Assembly: GCA_036752345.1 (NCBI GenBank)
Contig: DAIOSV010000032.1
Span: forward strand, 1-27,510
DNA: 27,510 nucleotides
Direction: 5' to 3'
Source: UBA1715 sp036752345
GTDB lineage: Bacteria; Bacteroidota; Bacteroidia; Bacteroidales; UBA1715
In this document: piece by piece, positions 15,970 through 23,956 of the stretch
Position numbering within the stretch: the first letter of the stretch is position 1
How the letters are laid out: each line of letters begins with the position of its first letter
Notes under the pieces: model-generated
What the model was told of the DNA's origin: nothing
What the model saw: only the letters and a program-made list of their open reading frames with translations
Database searches by the model: none
Made by a program: the position numbers and the translations under genes

Positions 15970-17505
15970 CTAATATGAAAAAGAACAAAATTCAAACTCA
16001 GCATTTCCTTTTTTTGAATATGGTCCAACTAATAAACCTGAAAAACCACCGGCAAGAAAATGAGCATCCATCTTGCCAACTTCAGTCCATGTTTTGTTGT
16101 CAAGCGAGTAGTAGAAATAGTACATTTCTTTTCGTGCGCTTATTTTGAGGTAGCATGATTTGGTTTTGTTGTCTATTTGAACCTGTTCGCTTTGGTTTAC
16201 ACTGAAAAATAAACACTGCGATTGTACATACGTTTTGCCGTCTTTTTTTATCAATCCGAGATTGTAACGTTTGCCATCGTCGTGGTGAACGCAAAGTCCG
16301 GCTTCACCGTCTTTGTCAAGAAACACCTGCGTAACGGCATCCATGGTGTAATCAAGTTGGCGAACGCCAATAAAGGCATCGTATGCGTCGTTTGCCGACA
16401 ATTGCAATTTGCCGTTTTTGATGCTTGTAATACTCTGAGGAGAAACACGATATCCATTCCACTCTAATGAAAGCGGAGCGTCAAATGTATGCGTGATGTC
16501 GTTTTTTGTCGTTTTTGGAACTTGTGGCAAGGTAGCAACGCGCATAGCGGTATCAACGGTGCCGGTTTTGTTTACCGTAAACCATTTGTCGTTGGTGAAC
16601 TCAACGGGAGCAAGGAATGTTTCGCGACCAAGAGGATAAAATTCCCACAAAATAGGACGAGTAGCTAAGAACACCATCCACCAAGAATTGTCGTGTGCTT
16701 GTATAAGGTCGGCGTGGCCGGTACACTGAATAGGATTGTTTTGCGCATTTTTTCCCACATGCGACAAAATTGGATTTCCCTCATACGATTCAAACGGACC
16801 CCATGGACTTGTACCACGGAGCATATTTACATGATGCCCAAATTCCGTTCCGCCTTCCGAAAGCATGAGGTAATAGTACGAATCAACTTTATACAAATGC
16901 GGTCCTTCGGGATAGCGTCCGCCCAAACCTTCCGTTATGACTTTGATTTCGGAAAGTTCTTCGCCGGTTTTAGGATTTATTTTCGCTTGAATAATATTGT
17001 TGTTGCCGGTACATTGTAGATAGCAAGAACCATCTGTGTCAAAAAAGAGCGATGGGTCGATGCCAAACTTCACATTTTTCAACCACACGGGTTTGCTCCA
17101 CGTTGAGCGTGGATTTTTTGTGTACACAATAAAATTTTGTCCGCAGCCAACGTTTGTGCAAATTACATAAAATGTGCTGTCTAGTGCATTGTAGCGAATT
17201 GTGGGGGCAAACATGCCAATACCTTTACTAAGGTCAAGACCGTTTTGGCTTGTTACTGCATAATTAATTAATTCCCAGTGAATTAAATCCTTACTATGAT
17301 ATAAAGGTAGAGCAGGATTTTGGATAAACGAACTATTTACCAAATAATAATCATCGCCAACGCCACAAACGCTCGGGTCGGGAGCCATGCCCGAAATTAC
17401 CGGATTAGTATATCTAAAATTGTTTGGATGTTCATTTTGAGCGCAGACGTACAATGATATTGATATAAGAATGAAAAAGGGGATGATTGAAAATAGTCGT
17501 TTCAT
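15970..17505 (-). CDS. Secreted glycoside hydrolase family 43 (beta-xylosidase/arabinofuranosidase-like)
   Basis: Exported enzyme that removes xylose or arabinose from plant hemicellulose side chains or oligosaccharides. The 511-residue chain has a signal peptide (about 1-22), then a five-bladed GH43 propeller (about 30-320) and a C-terminal concanavalin-like beta sandwich (about 335-511) of the kind found in GH43 beta-xylosidases. All three catalytic acids are in place: Asp43 in GMAPDPSV (base), Asp150 in FGIDPSLFF (pKa modulator) and Glu200 in YPEGPHLYK (acid). No lipobox is seen, so it is probably periplasmic or secreted. No SusC/SusD pair or regulator lies beside it, so it is not in an obvious polysaccharide utilisation locus here. 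Substrate is not determinable. Confidence 0.92.
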   Translation of the reverse strand: MKRLFSIIPFFILISISLYVCAQNEHPNNFRYTNPVISGMAPDPSVCGVGDDYYLVNSSFIQNPALPLYHSKDLIHWELINYAVTSQNGLDLSKGIGMFAPTIRYNALDSTFYVICTNVGCGQNFIVYTKNPRSTWSKPVWLKNVKFGIDPSLFFDTDGSCYLQCTGNNNIIQAKINPKTGEELSEIKVITEGLGGRYPEGPHLYKVDSYYYLMLSEGGTEFGHHVNMLRGTSPWGPFESYEGNPILSHVGKNAQNNPIQCTGHADLIQAHDNSWWMVFLATRPILWEFYPLGRETFLAPVEFTNDKWFTVNKTGTVDTAMRVATLPQVPKTTKNDITHTFDAPLSLEWNGYRVSPQSITSIKNGKLQLSANDAYDAFIGVRQLDYTMDAVTQVFLDKDGEAGLCVHHDDGKRYNLGLIKKDGKTYVQSQCLFFSVNQSEQVQIDNKTKSCYLKISARKEMYYFYYSLDNKTWTEVGKMDAHFLAGGFSGLLVGPYSKKGNAEFEFCSFSY

Positions 17506-17554
17506 AGAAAATTGAATTTTATTGCAAAATAAGGAGAAAATTTCACCTAGGGTC

Positions 17555-17584
17555 TTGTTTGCGAAAAAAATATTCCTACTTTTG
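17555..17584 (+). promoter_or_regulatory. Promoter of tRNA-Met
   Basis: TTG (17555-17557), a 19-base spacer and TACTTTTG (17577-17584) fit the Bacteroidota promoter pattern. The tRNA begins 19 bases after the -7 box. Confidence 0.7.
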
Positions 17585-17603
17585 CAAACGATTTAGAAAT
17601 CAT

Positions 17604-17677
17604 GGCGAGGTAGCTCAGCTGGTTAGAGCGCATGATTCATAATCATGAGGTCGGCGGATCATGCCCGCCTCTCGCTA
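17604..17677 (+). tRNA. tRNA-Met (anticodon CAT), elongator type
   Basis: This is a 74-base cloverleaf: acceptor GGCGAGG/TCTCGCT with G-T wobbles at both ends, D arm GCTC/GAGC, anticodon stem CATGA/TCATG with loop TTCATAA and anticodon CAT at 17638-17640, and T stem GGCGG/CCGCC. It lacks initiator features (no three G-C pairs below the anticodon loop). A tRNA-Ile with modified CAT cannot be fully excluded. The T loop is ATCATGC rather than TTCGANN, so the usual T54/A58 pair is swapped. Its last three bases overlap the stop codon of the convergent CPBP protease gene. CCA is not encoded. Confidence 0.92.
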
Positions 17678-18601
17678 CGAAAGGTTGTCAGTAATGGCAA
17701 CCTTTTTCGTTTTTCGGATAATTACAGCCATAAACAATCCCAAAATAACAAGACTTGCAATGCCGAGCAATGGGTAATTATTCATTTGTCCCAGGGTGTC
17801 AATGTTGTCGGGGAATGCGGGCATGCTCAGCAGAACAACCCATGCGTTGTGCATGGTGTGCGCTATGATAGGGAACAGAATGTTGCGTGAGTACAAGAAA
17901 ATGTATCCCAAAAGCATTCCTAAAATAAAGCGCGGAATACAATTAAAGATATCGCCATGCATAAGGCTGAAAATCAGTGCAGTGCATGCTATAGCGATAT
18001 GCTGATTTTTGATAACCCTTATTGCAATGGTTTGAAGGAATCCACGGAAAAATATTTCTTCACAAAAGGCCGGAATAAAAGCCATACAGAAGATTGAGAG
18101 CAAGAGATGATTGTTATCAAGCAGATTCTCAGTAAAACGTTCCATTTGCTTGTATTGTATCCATTGTTGAGATGTTTCTCCTCCAATAATTTTAAGAAAT
18201 CCTTGTGTGTTGATGTCAGAAAGTAAATTGATACCCGGCAAGTTTGTCGTTACGACTGTAAGTATCAAAAGAATGAAAACAGAATACCGTATGTCTTTGT
18301 AGTTCATTCGATTTTCGCGCAAAATAGAACTAGGTTTTTTATAAATAGCAGCAAGTAAAATAAGAGCGGGCAGAAGAAACAAACACATTGTTTGAGTGGA
18401 GAGTAAATAGAAAATGCTGATTTTGTCAGTTTCGTTCCAATTTCCTGAAGCTAAAACTCCAACTAATTCTTTGCTGGTGTATGGTGTGACGAATGGCGAA
18501 AGAAGAGAGAATGCAAAATAAAGAAATAAGGATAGAAATATGGCTACACCAAAGCCAATGCCTATCCTTACTCCGAGACTTTTATTAAAGAATTCTTGCA
18601 C
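17675..18601 (-). CDS. CPBP family intramembrane metalloprotease (CAAX/Abi type)
   Basis: A polytopic inner-membrane protein of the CPBP family, related to Rce1. Bacterial members have varied and mostly unknown substrates. The 308-residue chain has about eight hydrophobic segments, and the family motifs are intact: Glu181-Glu182 and Arg186 in CEEIFFRGF, His215 in FSLMHGD, and His248/Asn252 in AHTMHNAW. The start is GTG, and that G is also the last base of the argF stop codon (TAGTG). A strong AGGAG lies seven bases before the GTG, so translation is probably coupled to argF. The 3' end encodes the tRNA-Met terminator hairpin in antisense, and the stop codon overlaps the tRNA by three bases. 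Confidence 0.9.
   Translation of the reverse strand: MQEFFNKSLGVRIGIGFGVAIFLSLFLYFAFSLLSPFVTPYTSKELVGVLASGNWNETDKISIFYLLSTQTMCLFLLPALILLAAIYKKPSSILRENRMNYKDIRYSVFILLILTVVTTNLPGINLLSDINTQGFLKIIGGETSQQWIQYKQMERFTENLLDNNHLLLSIFCMAFIPAFCEEIFFRGFLQTIAIRVIKNQHIAIACTALIFSLMHGDIFNCIPRFILGMLLGYIFLYSRNILFPIIAHTMHNAWVVLLSMPAFPDNIDTLGQMNNYPLLGIASLVILGLFMAVIIRKTKKVAITDNLS
17680..17707 (+). terminator. Intrinsic terminator of tRNA-Met
   Basis: AAAGGTTGTC and GGCAACCTTT form a 10-bp stem around loop AGTAAT, followed by TT, CG and a second T run. It begins two bases after the tRNA and lies wholly inside the last codons of the convergent protease gene. Eight bases of each arm are identical to the tRNA-Ser terminator at 1467-1496. 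Confidence 0.75.
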
Positions 18602-19599
18602 TATTCTCCTAATGTTGCTACCATTACCGCTTTGATTGTGTGCATACGGTTTCCGGCTTCGTCAAACACAATAGATGCCGGAGATTCAAATACTTCTTCG
18701 GTAACTTCTATGCCGTCAAGACCAAACTGTTTGTGTACGTCACGACCAACTTGTGTTTCAAGATTGTGGTATGCCGGTAAGCAGTGCATGAATTTGCAGT
18801 TAGGATTGCCGGTAAGGCGCATTGCTTCAGCATTAATTTGGTATGGTTTGAGCAACGAAATACGTTCAGCCCACACTTCTTTTGGTTCACCCATAGAAAC
18901 CCATACGTCGGTATAAAGGAAGTCGCAACCTTTTACGCCTTCGGCTACGTTGTCGGTAACGGTAACGGTTGCGCCGGTTTCTGCTGCTATTTTTTTGCAA
19001 GTAGCAATAAGTTCCGCGTCAGGTTGTAGAGCTTTTGGAGCGACAATGCGCACGTCCATACCCATTTTTGCGCCACCAACCATCAATGAATTTCCCATAT
19101 TGTAACGAGCGTCGCCTAAATATGCGTATGTGATTTTGTTAAGCGGTTTCGTTGAATGTTCTTCCATAGTCATGAGATCGGCAAGAATTTGTGTTGGATG
19201 AAATTCGTTGGTAAGTCCGTTCCAAACTGGAATACCCGCATATTCAGCCAATTCTTCCACTGTTTTTTGCGCAAAGCCGCGATATTCAATACCGTCGTAC
19301 ATTTGACACAAAACGCGAGCGGTGTCTTTCATAGATTCTTTTACACCAATTTGCGAGCCTGAAGGACCGAGGTACGTTGTGTGTGCGCCTTGGTCTGCTG
19401 CCGCAACTTCAAAAGAACAACGAGTACGTGTTGATGTTTTTTCAAAAATGAGAGCAATGTTTTTGCCTTTCATTGTTTGTTTTTCAACACCATTTTTCTT
19501 GTCTGCTTTTAACTTATGAGACAAGTCAAGAAAATATCTAATTTCTTCGGGAGTAAAATCTAAAAGTTTTAAGAAACTTTTTCCTTTTAATGAGTTCAT
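18601..19599 (-). CDS. argF: Ornithine carbamoyltransferase
   Basis: Cytoplasmic enzyme joining carbamoyl phosphate and ornithine to give citrulline in arginine synthesis (or the reverse in the arginine deiminase pathway). At 332 residues it has normal length. The carbamoyl-phosphate loop STRTR is at 56-60, HPTQ at 134-137, the ornithine-binding loop with DVWVSMGE (SMG at 235-237), and HCLPA at 272-276. The SMG loop marks a true ornithine enzyme rather than the N-succinylornithine or N-acetylornithine enzymes. It has a -7 box 23 bases upstream. The CPBP protease gene overlaps its stop codon by one base. No arcA, arcC, carA/B or other arg gene is adjacent, so the biosynthetic role is assumed. 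Confidence 0.95.
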   Translation of the reverse strand: MNSLKGKSFLKLLDFTPEEIRYFLDLSHKLKADKKNGVEKQTMKGKNIALIFEKTSTRTRCSFEVAAADQGAHTTYLGPSGSQIGVKESMKDTARVLCQMYDGIEYRGFAQKTVEELAEYAGIPVWNGLTNEFHPTQILADLMTMEEHSTKPLNKITYAYLGDARYNMGNSLMVGGAKMGMDVRIVAPKALQPDAELIATCKKIAAETGATVTVTDNVAEGVKGCDFLYTDVWVSMGEPKEVWAERISLLKPYQINAEAMRLTGNPNCKFMHCLPAYHNLETQVGRDVHKQFGLDGIEVTEEVFESPASIVFDEAGNRMHTIKAVMVATLGE

Positions 19600-19622
19600 T
19601 ACAAGACGTTTTAATTTATTGG

Positions 19623-19630
19623 CAAAGATA
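19623..19630 (-). promoter_or_regulatory. -7 promoter box for argF
   Basis: The minus strand reads TATCTTTG, a match to TAnnTTTG, 23 bases before the argF ATG. No good -33 box was seen. Confidence 0.55.
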
Positions 19631-19721
19631 GGGAATATCTGATAATCTTAAAGAGTATGGCATAAAAATACTTTATCGTTTTATGTATGTGGAGTGTTGC
19701 AGGTAGAGTAGTGTATGAAAC

Positions 19722-19752
19722 AAAAAGGGCGAGATAAAAAAACCTCGCCCTT
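19722..19752 (-). terminator. Intrinsic terminator of mdh
   Basis: AAGGGCGAG (minus 19752-19744) pairs with CTCGCCCTT (19733-19725) in a 9-bp GC-rich stem around an A/T-rich loop. A T run follows on the minus strand, 22 bases after the mdh stop codon. Confidence 0.88.
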
Positions 19753-19773
19753 ACACAATTTGAAACGGGTGTA

Positions 19774-20712
19774 TTAAACAAGTTTCAATTCTTTAAGAGA
19801 AGCAACGTTTGCCTTTACTGATTTTGCGCTAGCAGCGAATTTTTCTTTCTCTTCAGCGTTAAGGTTAAGTTCAACGATTTTCTCAATACCATTTTTGCCA
19901 AGGATTACTGGAACACCAATACAAAGATCTGATTCTCCATATTCTCCTTCAAGTAATACTGAACAAGGTATCATTTTCTTTTGGTCGTGTAAAATTGATT
20001 CTACAACATATGCACCTGCTGCACCTGGAGCATACCATGCAGAAGTTCCAAGTAAGTTAGTAAGTGTAGCACCACCAACCATTGTTGATTTTACAACTTC
20101 GTCAATTTTTTCTTGAGAAAGGAAGTTAGAAACTGGTATACCTTTGTATGTAGCAAAACGAGCCATAGGAATCATAGTAGTATCACCGTGTCCACCAATT
20201 ACGAAACCTTCAACTTCGCTAGCATTGCATCCAAGAGCTTCTGACAAGAAATATTTGAAACGAGAGCTATCAAGTGCACCACCCATACCAATTACTCTAT
20301 TCTTTGGCAAGCCAAGAGCTTTAAGAGCTAAGTATGTCATTGTATCCATTGGGTTAGAAATACAAACGATGATAGTATTTGGAGAATATTTCAAAACGTT
20401 TTCTGCAACTCCTTTTACGATACCGGCATTTATGCCAAGAAGTTCTTCACGAGTCATTCCCGGTTTACGTGGAATACCAGAAGTGATTACAACAACATCA
20501 GAGTTAGCAGTTTTTGAATAGTCATTTGTGCAACCAATAATGCGAGTGTCAATACCAAGCAATTGAATAGTTTGTGACATATCCATTGCTTTTCCTTCAG
20601 AAACACCTTCTTTAATGTCAAGCATTACTACTTCATCAGCGATTTCTTTAAATGCAAGAACGTTAGCGCAAGTTGCACCAACATTTCCAGCTCCAACAAC
20701 AGTTACTTTCAT
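19774..20712 (-). CDS. mdh: Malate dehydrogenase (lactate dehydrogenase-like type)
   Basis: NAD-dependent interconversion of malate and oxaloacetate. In Bacteroidota it serves the reductive branch from oxaloacetate to succinate. The 312-residue chain opens with the Rossmann loop GAGNVG (7-12) and Asp32, which selects NAD. Substrate-binding arginines are visible in PRKPGMTR (Arg82, Arg88) and at Arg151. The catalytic His175 sits in GGHGDTTM. Arg82 in place of Gln marks malate rather than lactate specificity. It is transcribed alone: a -7 box lies 41 bases upstream and a strong terminator lies 22 bases downstream. Confidence 0.96.
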   Translation of the reverse strand: MKVTVVGAGNVGATCANVLAFKEIADEVVMLDIKEGVSEGKAMDMSQTIQLLGIDTRIIGCTNDYSKTANSDVVVITSGIPRKPGMTREELLGINAGIVKGVAENVLKYSPNTIIVCISNPMDTMTYLALKALGLPKNRVIGMGGALDSSRFKYFLSEALGCNASEVEGFVIGGHGDTTMIPMARFATYKGIPVSNFLSQEKIDEVVKSTMVGGATLTNLLGTSAWYAPGAAGAYVVESILHDQKKMIPCSVLLEGEYGESDLCIGVPVILGKNGIEKIVELNLNAEEKEKFAASAKSVKANVASLKELKLV

Positions 20713-20753
20713 ATACGTTTATTTATAAGTTTGTTTATATATTTTTTACCTAA

Positions 20754-20761
20754 CAAAGATA
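20754..20761 (-). promoter_or_regulatory. -7 promoter box for mdh
   Basis: The minus strand reads TATCTTTG (TAnnTTTG), 41 bases before the mdh ATG and in the short space after the upstream flavin reductase-like gene. No -33 TTTG was found at the right distance. Confidence 0.55.
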
Positions 20762-20794
20762 CATTTTTTTTCTATACTGAATTGTTTTGATTCG

Positions 20795-21298
20795 TTATTT
20801 AATAAGGCAATCCGTAATTTCTCCAATGTACTGAATATGATAGTCTTGGGCAGCATAATTTGTTAAAAGAGATTTGTCTAAAAAGTTCTTTTCTTCAAAA
20901 GGTGCGGCAAATACTTTTTTGCATTCAACAACGAGTCGTGCTTCGGTATATGCGATAGAACCATGTTTTGTTTCAAACGTGGTAAGATTGCATTCTTTTA
21001 CTTTGTTTACGTCTCTGCCGCTTTTAGAGCCACAGTATGCGAACATTTTTTTGAATGAATCATCAAAGAACGAGAGGGTGAAGTATTCTTCACGGTCAAT
21101 AAATTCTTTGGTATAGCGCTGTGGACGTATGTATATGGTTGCTACGGGTTTGTTCCAAAGATATCCCATGCCTCCCCAACTTGCCGTGAGACAATTGTTG
21201 CTCTCTTTTGTTCCGGCAGTTACGAGCATATATTTTTTGCCAATTAGTTTTATGAGATTGTCTTGTAAATTGAGAGGTGAAATTTGTGTAAAGTCCAT
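20795..21298 (-). CDS. Flavin reductase-like domain protein
   Basis: A 167-residue cytoplasmic protein of the FMN-binding split-barrel, flavin reductase-like family (flavoredoxin type), which binds FMN and may pass electrons from NAD(P)H or another donor. The family pattern is visible in MLVTAGTKESNNCLTASWGG (about 24-43), with the conserved Asn and Ala-Ser-Trp, then IRPQRYTKEFIDREEYFTLSFF and the GSKSGRDVNK loop. The physiological partner is unknown. It is the last gene of the five-gene operon, four bases after the divIC-like gene. No clear terminator was found before the mdh promoter, so some read-through into mdh is possible. Confidence 0.87.
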   Translation of the reverse strand: MDFTQISPLNLQDNLIKLIGKKYMLVTAGTKESNNCLTASWGGMGYLWNKPVATIYIRPQRYTKEFIDREEYFTLSFFDDSFKKMFAYCGSKSGRDVNKVKECNLTTFETKHGSIAYTEARLVVECKKVFAAPFEEKNFLDKSLLTNYAAQDYHIQYIGEITDCLIK

Positions 21299-21302
21299 TG
21301 TG

Positions 21303-21644
21303 TTATTCTGTAACCATGTAAATATCTTCGTTGTCTTTTTTCATTAAATGTTTCTCGCGAGCTATACGTTCAATGTATTCATCTTCGTCAAGAGCATTTA
21401 ATTCTTTTTTGGTGTCATCAATCTTTTTTAGATAGTCATTTTTCGTCTCTATCAATTCTCGTTGTTCTTGATTGAGGCGGTGGCGTTTTAGTACGCTATT
21501 CCTATCAATAAAAAGAATCCATACAAGGAAAAAGGCACATATTGCAATAATTACGTTGCGTTGCGTAACGTGTCTCCAAATGCTTTCTTTGGGTTTTTCA
21601 GGTTCTTCGCGAACTTCTTCTATTGGTTTTCCTTGGTCGTACAT
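21303..21644 (-). CDS. Septum formation initiator DivIC/FtsB family protein
   Basis: A small bitopic division protein, 113 residues. A cytoplasmic N terminus rich in charged residues and Pro (1-28) precedes one membrane helix (about 30-48, IIAICAFFLVWILFI) and a periplasmic coiled coil (about 52-100) with heptad-like Leu spacing. This is the FtsB/DivIC architecture. Family members pair with FtsL and FtsQ/DivIB to activate septal peptidoglycan synthesis. It lies 31 bases after nnr and 4 bases before the flavin reductase-like gene, so it is co-transcribed with metabolic genes rather than with eno or ftsL. The family call rests on architecture and a short conserved stretch, since coiled-coil proteins align poorly. 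Confidence 0.85.
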   Translation of the reverse strand: MYDQGKPIEEVREEPEKPKESIWRHVTQRNVIIAICAFFLVWILFIDRNSVLKRHRLNQEQRELIETKNDYLKKIDDTKKELNALDEDEYIERIAREKHLMKKDNEDIYMVTE

Positions 21645-21675
21645 CTACAAAAAATTGTGTGAATAAAAGTACAAT

Positions 21676-23181
21676 TTATTTTGACAGTATAGTAATTTTT
21701 CTCAGTCCATTTGTGATATTCTCTATGATATCACTAGCAATGAGAGATTCTTCCATAATTGTTTCTGTGGCAATATCACCGGCAAGCCCATGGAGGAAAA
21801 CCCCAATCTTTGCAGCTTCAGCAGGCGAATACTGTTGTGCCAAAAGAGAAAGAATAATGCCGGTCAAGGTGTCGCCGCAGCCTCCGGTTGCCATACCAGA
21901 ATTTCCGGTGCTATTGAACGCACACGTGCCGTCGGGAAATGCGATAGAGGTGTGGTGTCCTTTCAGAACTACAATACACGTATGTGTTTGGGCAAATTCT
22001 ATTTGCGTCATAAATCGTTCGTAACACGTTATGTGCTTGCGTGTGAGTCGGTCAAATTCTCCCGGATGAGGAGTGATGATAGTATTTGGTTTAATACACT
22101 TCCACAACTCCGGTTTTGCTGCCAAGATATTGAGTGCATCGGCATCAAGAACCAGTGGTTTTTCATTTGATTGCAAAAAAGTAGCAAATGCTTGTGTCGT
22201 TTTCGCGTCAGTTCCTATACCGGGGCCAATGCCAATGGCTGAAAATTTCTCCGAATCGGGAAAACGTGTTGTTGTATAAAAATTTGCGTCAACGTCGGCC
22301 ATGGCTTCCGGAATTGCTATCTGAATAATTTCATAGCCACATTGTGGAACGTGCGTTGTGAGCAATCCGCAGCCGGTTTTTACACATGCTTTTGATGCTA
22401 AAACGGCGGCTCCCATTTTTCCGTAACTGCCCGAAACTAAAAGTGCATGGCCGAACGTGCCTTTGTGTCCGAAGTTGGTACGTTTTTTTAAATGAATATC
22501 TTGAGAGGTGAGATATTCATACGGAACTTCTTTTTCCGCAAAATTTGTTAGTTGTCCGATATTGGCAATGAATAGATTTCCAACATATTGTTCGTTTTCG
22601 GCGAACAGAAATTGCAATTTCGGCGATTGAAAGGTGATAGTTTCGTCTGCTTGAAAAACCGTGGCATCAACGTCAAATGGTTTGTCGGCAAACAATCCGC
22701 TGGGAATGTCAACCGCAATTTTACGATTTTGCAGTGCATTTAATTGCTTTACCACTGAAAGAGCCAAGTCGGAGAGGGGACGATTGAGTCCGGAACCAAA
22801 TAGTGCATCTATAATGATTGCCTTGGCTGAAATAGGCAGATTTTGTGTTGGTTGCGTGATTTCTGTATTGGGCACTTCAGTTTGTTTCAGACGATTGTAG
22901 TTTGTTACAAAATCATCGCTTTGTTTTCCGTTATTGTTTATAACGAAAACTGAAACTTTGTACCCATTTGCATTGAGCATTCGTGCAATAGCCAATCCGT
23001 CGCCTCCATTGTTGCCAAGCCCACAAACTATACAAAACTCAGAATGAGCATCACTGTGAGAGAGCAAAATGGAGACAAATTGCTTTGCAGCGCGTTCCAT
23101 TAGGTCTATCGAAGAGATTGGTTCGTTTAGAATTGTATATGCATCGGCTTCGTGTAACTGTTTTGAAGAGAGGATTTTCAT
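21676..23181 (-). CDS. nnr: Bifunctional NAD(P)H-hydrate epimerase / ADP-dependent dehydratase
   Basis: Repairs damaged NADH and NADPH hydrates. The N-terminal YjeF_N domain (about 1-210) interconverts R and S epimers, and the C-terminal ribokinase-like domain (about 220-500) dehydrates the S form using ADP. Visible motifs are CGLGNNGGDGLAIAR and IDALFGSGLNRPL in the first half, and GIGPGIGTD, ITPHPGEF and GGCGDTLTG (with the catalytic Asp) in the second. The frame can be read from a TTG at 23187, but the ATG at 23181 (MKILSSKQLHEADAY) matches the family start and gives 501 residues. It follows the TPR gene by 15 bases, within one operon. Confidence 0.95.
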   Translation of the reverse strand: MKILSSKQLHEADAYTILNEPISSIDLMERAAKQFVSILLSHSDAHSEFCIVCGLGNNGGDGLAIARMLNANGYKVSVFVINNNGKQSDDFVTNYNRLKQTEVPNTEITQPTQNLPISAKAIIIDALFGSGLNRPLSDLALSVVKQLNALQNRKIAVDIPSGLFADKPFDVDATVFQADETITFQSPKLQFLFAENEQYVGNLFIANIGQLTNFAEKEVPYEYLTSQDIHLKKRTNFGHKGTFGHALLVSGSYGKMGAAVLASKACVKTGCGLLTTHVPQCGYEIIQIAIPEAMADVDANFYTTTRFPDSEKFSAIGIGPGIGTDAKTTQAFATFLQSNEKPLVLDADALNILAAKPELWKCIKPNTIITPHPGEFDRLTRKHITCYERFMTQIEFAQTHTCIVVLKGHHTSIAFPDGTCAFNSTGNSGMATGGCGDTLTGIILSLLAQQYSPAEAAKIGVFLHGLAGDIATETIMEESLIASDIIENITNGLRKITILSK

Positions 23182-23196
23182 ACACAAAGATGTTTA

Positions 23197-23952
23197 TTAT
23201 TTGAACTTTTCAGCTAATGCAATAAGTTCTTCGTTTTCAGGGCGTATTTTCAACGCACGATCAATCATTTCTTTGGCATCGGCTTCCCGATGCAATTCAA
23301 TATAAATGTCGGCAAGATTTCGTAATGAATGAAAAAATGTCGGGTCTAATTTCAATGTCTTTTGATAAAAGAGAATTGCATTGTCATTGTCGTTACGTTG
23401 TTTGTAACAAACGGCAGTATTGTGGTTCACCAACACATTTTGCGGGTTGATTTCAAGCGCGCGATTGTAAAGCTCAATTGCTTCGTCGTATTTTTCTAGA
23501 ATACGGTAGCAGTCAGCCAAACAGAATATTGTTTCTTCGTTTTGTGGGCGAAGTTTTAGTGCAGAGGTAAATGCTTCAATTGCTTTGTTGATTTCGTTTG
23601 TTTCGGAGTAATTGACTCCCAATCCAAACATAATTTTGAATTCTTCTCCACGTAATTCTTTGTGTTTGAGAAGGCACGCAATTGCTTCGTCATGCATTTT
23701 TAGGGCATGGAATGAAACACTTAGATCATACAAGGCTTTCTCAGAATTTGGTTTTATATCAAGAGCTTTGATGAAATTGCTGATAGCTTTTTCGTGATTG
23801 CCTTGCAAACCATAGGCAACACCCACATAATGCCATGCAATGTGCCAATCGGGATATGCAACAACAACTTCATTAGCCAAGTCGAGCAATTTTTGATACT
23901 CGCCTTTTTTTGCCAATTCTAATAATAACCGTTCGCTGGTACTTTTATCCAT
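23197..23952 (-). CDS. Tetratricopeptide repeat protein
   Basis: A 251-residue protein made almost wholly of TPR helical hairpins, six or so, each about 34 residues. Typical repeat stretches are WHYVGVAYGLQGNHEKAI, ALYDLSVSFHALKMHDEAI, TIFCLADCYRILEKYDEAI and NHNTAVCYKQRNDNDNAI, with the Ala/Tyr/Pro spacing of the family. There is no signal peptide or membrane segment, so it is probably cytoplasmic and acts as a scaffold. The partner is unknown. It starts four bases after the corrected stop codon of the MORN-repeat gene and ends 15 bases before nnr. Confidence 0.9.
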   Translation of the reverse strand: MDKSTSERLLLELAKKGEYQKLLDLANEVVVAYPDWHIAWHYVGVAYGLQGNHEKAISNFIKALDIKPNSEKALYDLSVSFHALKMHDEAIACLLKHKELRGEEFKIMFGLGVNYSETNEINKAIEAFTSALKLRPQNEETIFCLADCYRILEKYDEAIELYNRALEINPQNVLVNHNTAVCYKQRNDNDNAILFYQKTLKLDPTFFHSLRNLADIYIELHREADAKEMIDRALKIRPENEELIALAEKFK

Positions 23953-23956
23953 ATAC

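Noticed and set aside
15970..17505. GH43 gene as part of a polysaccharide utilisation locus
   Set aside because: No SusC, SusD, other glycosidase or hybrid sensor is adjacent; the neighbours are a tRNA and dehydrogenases.
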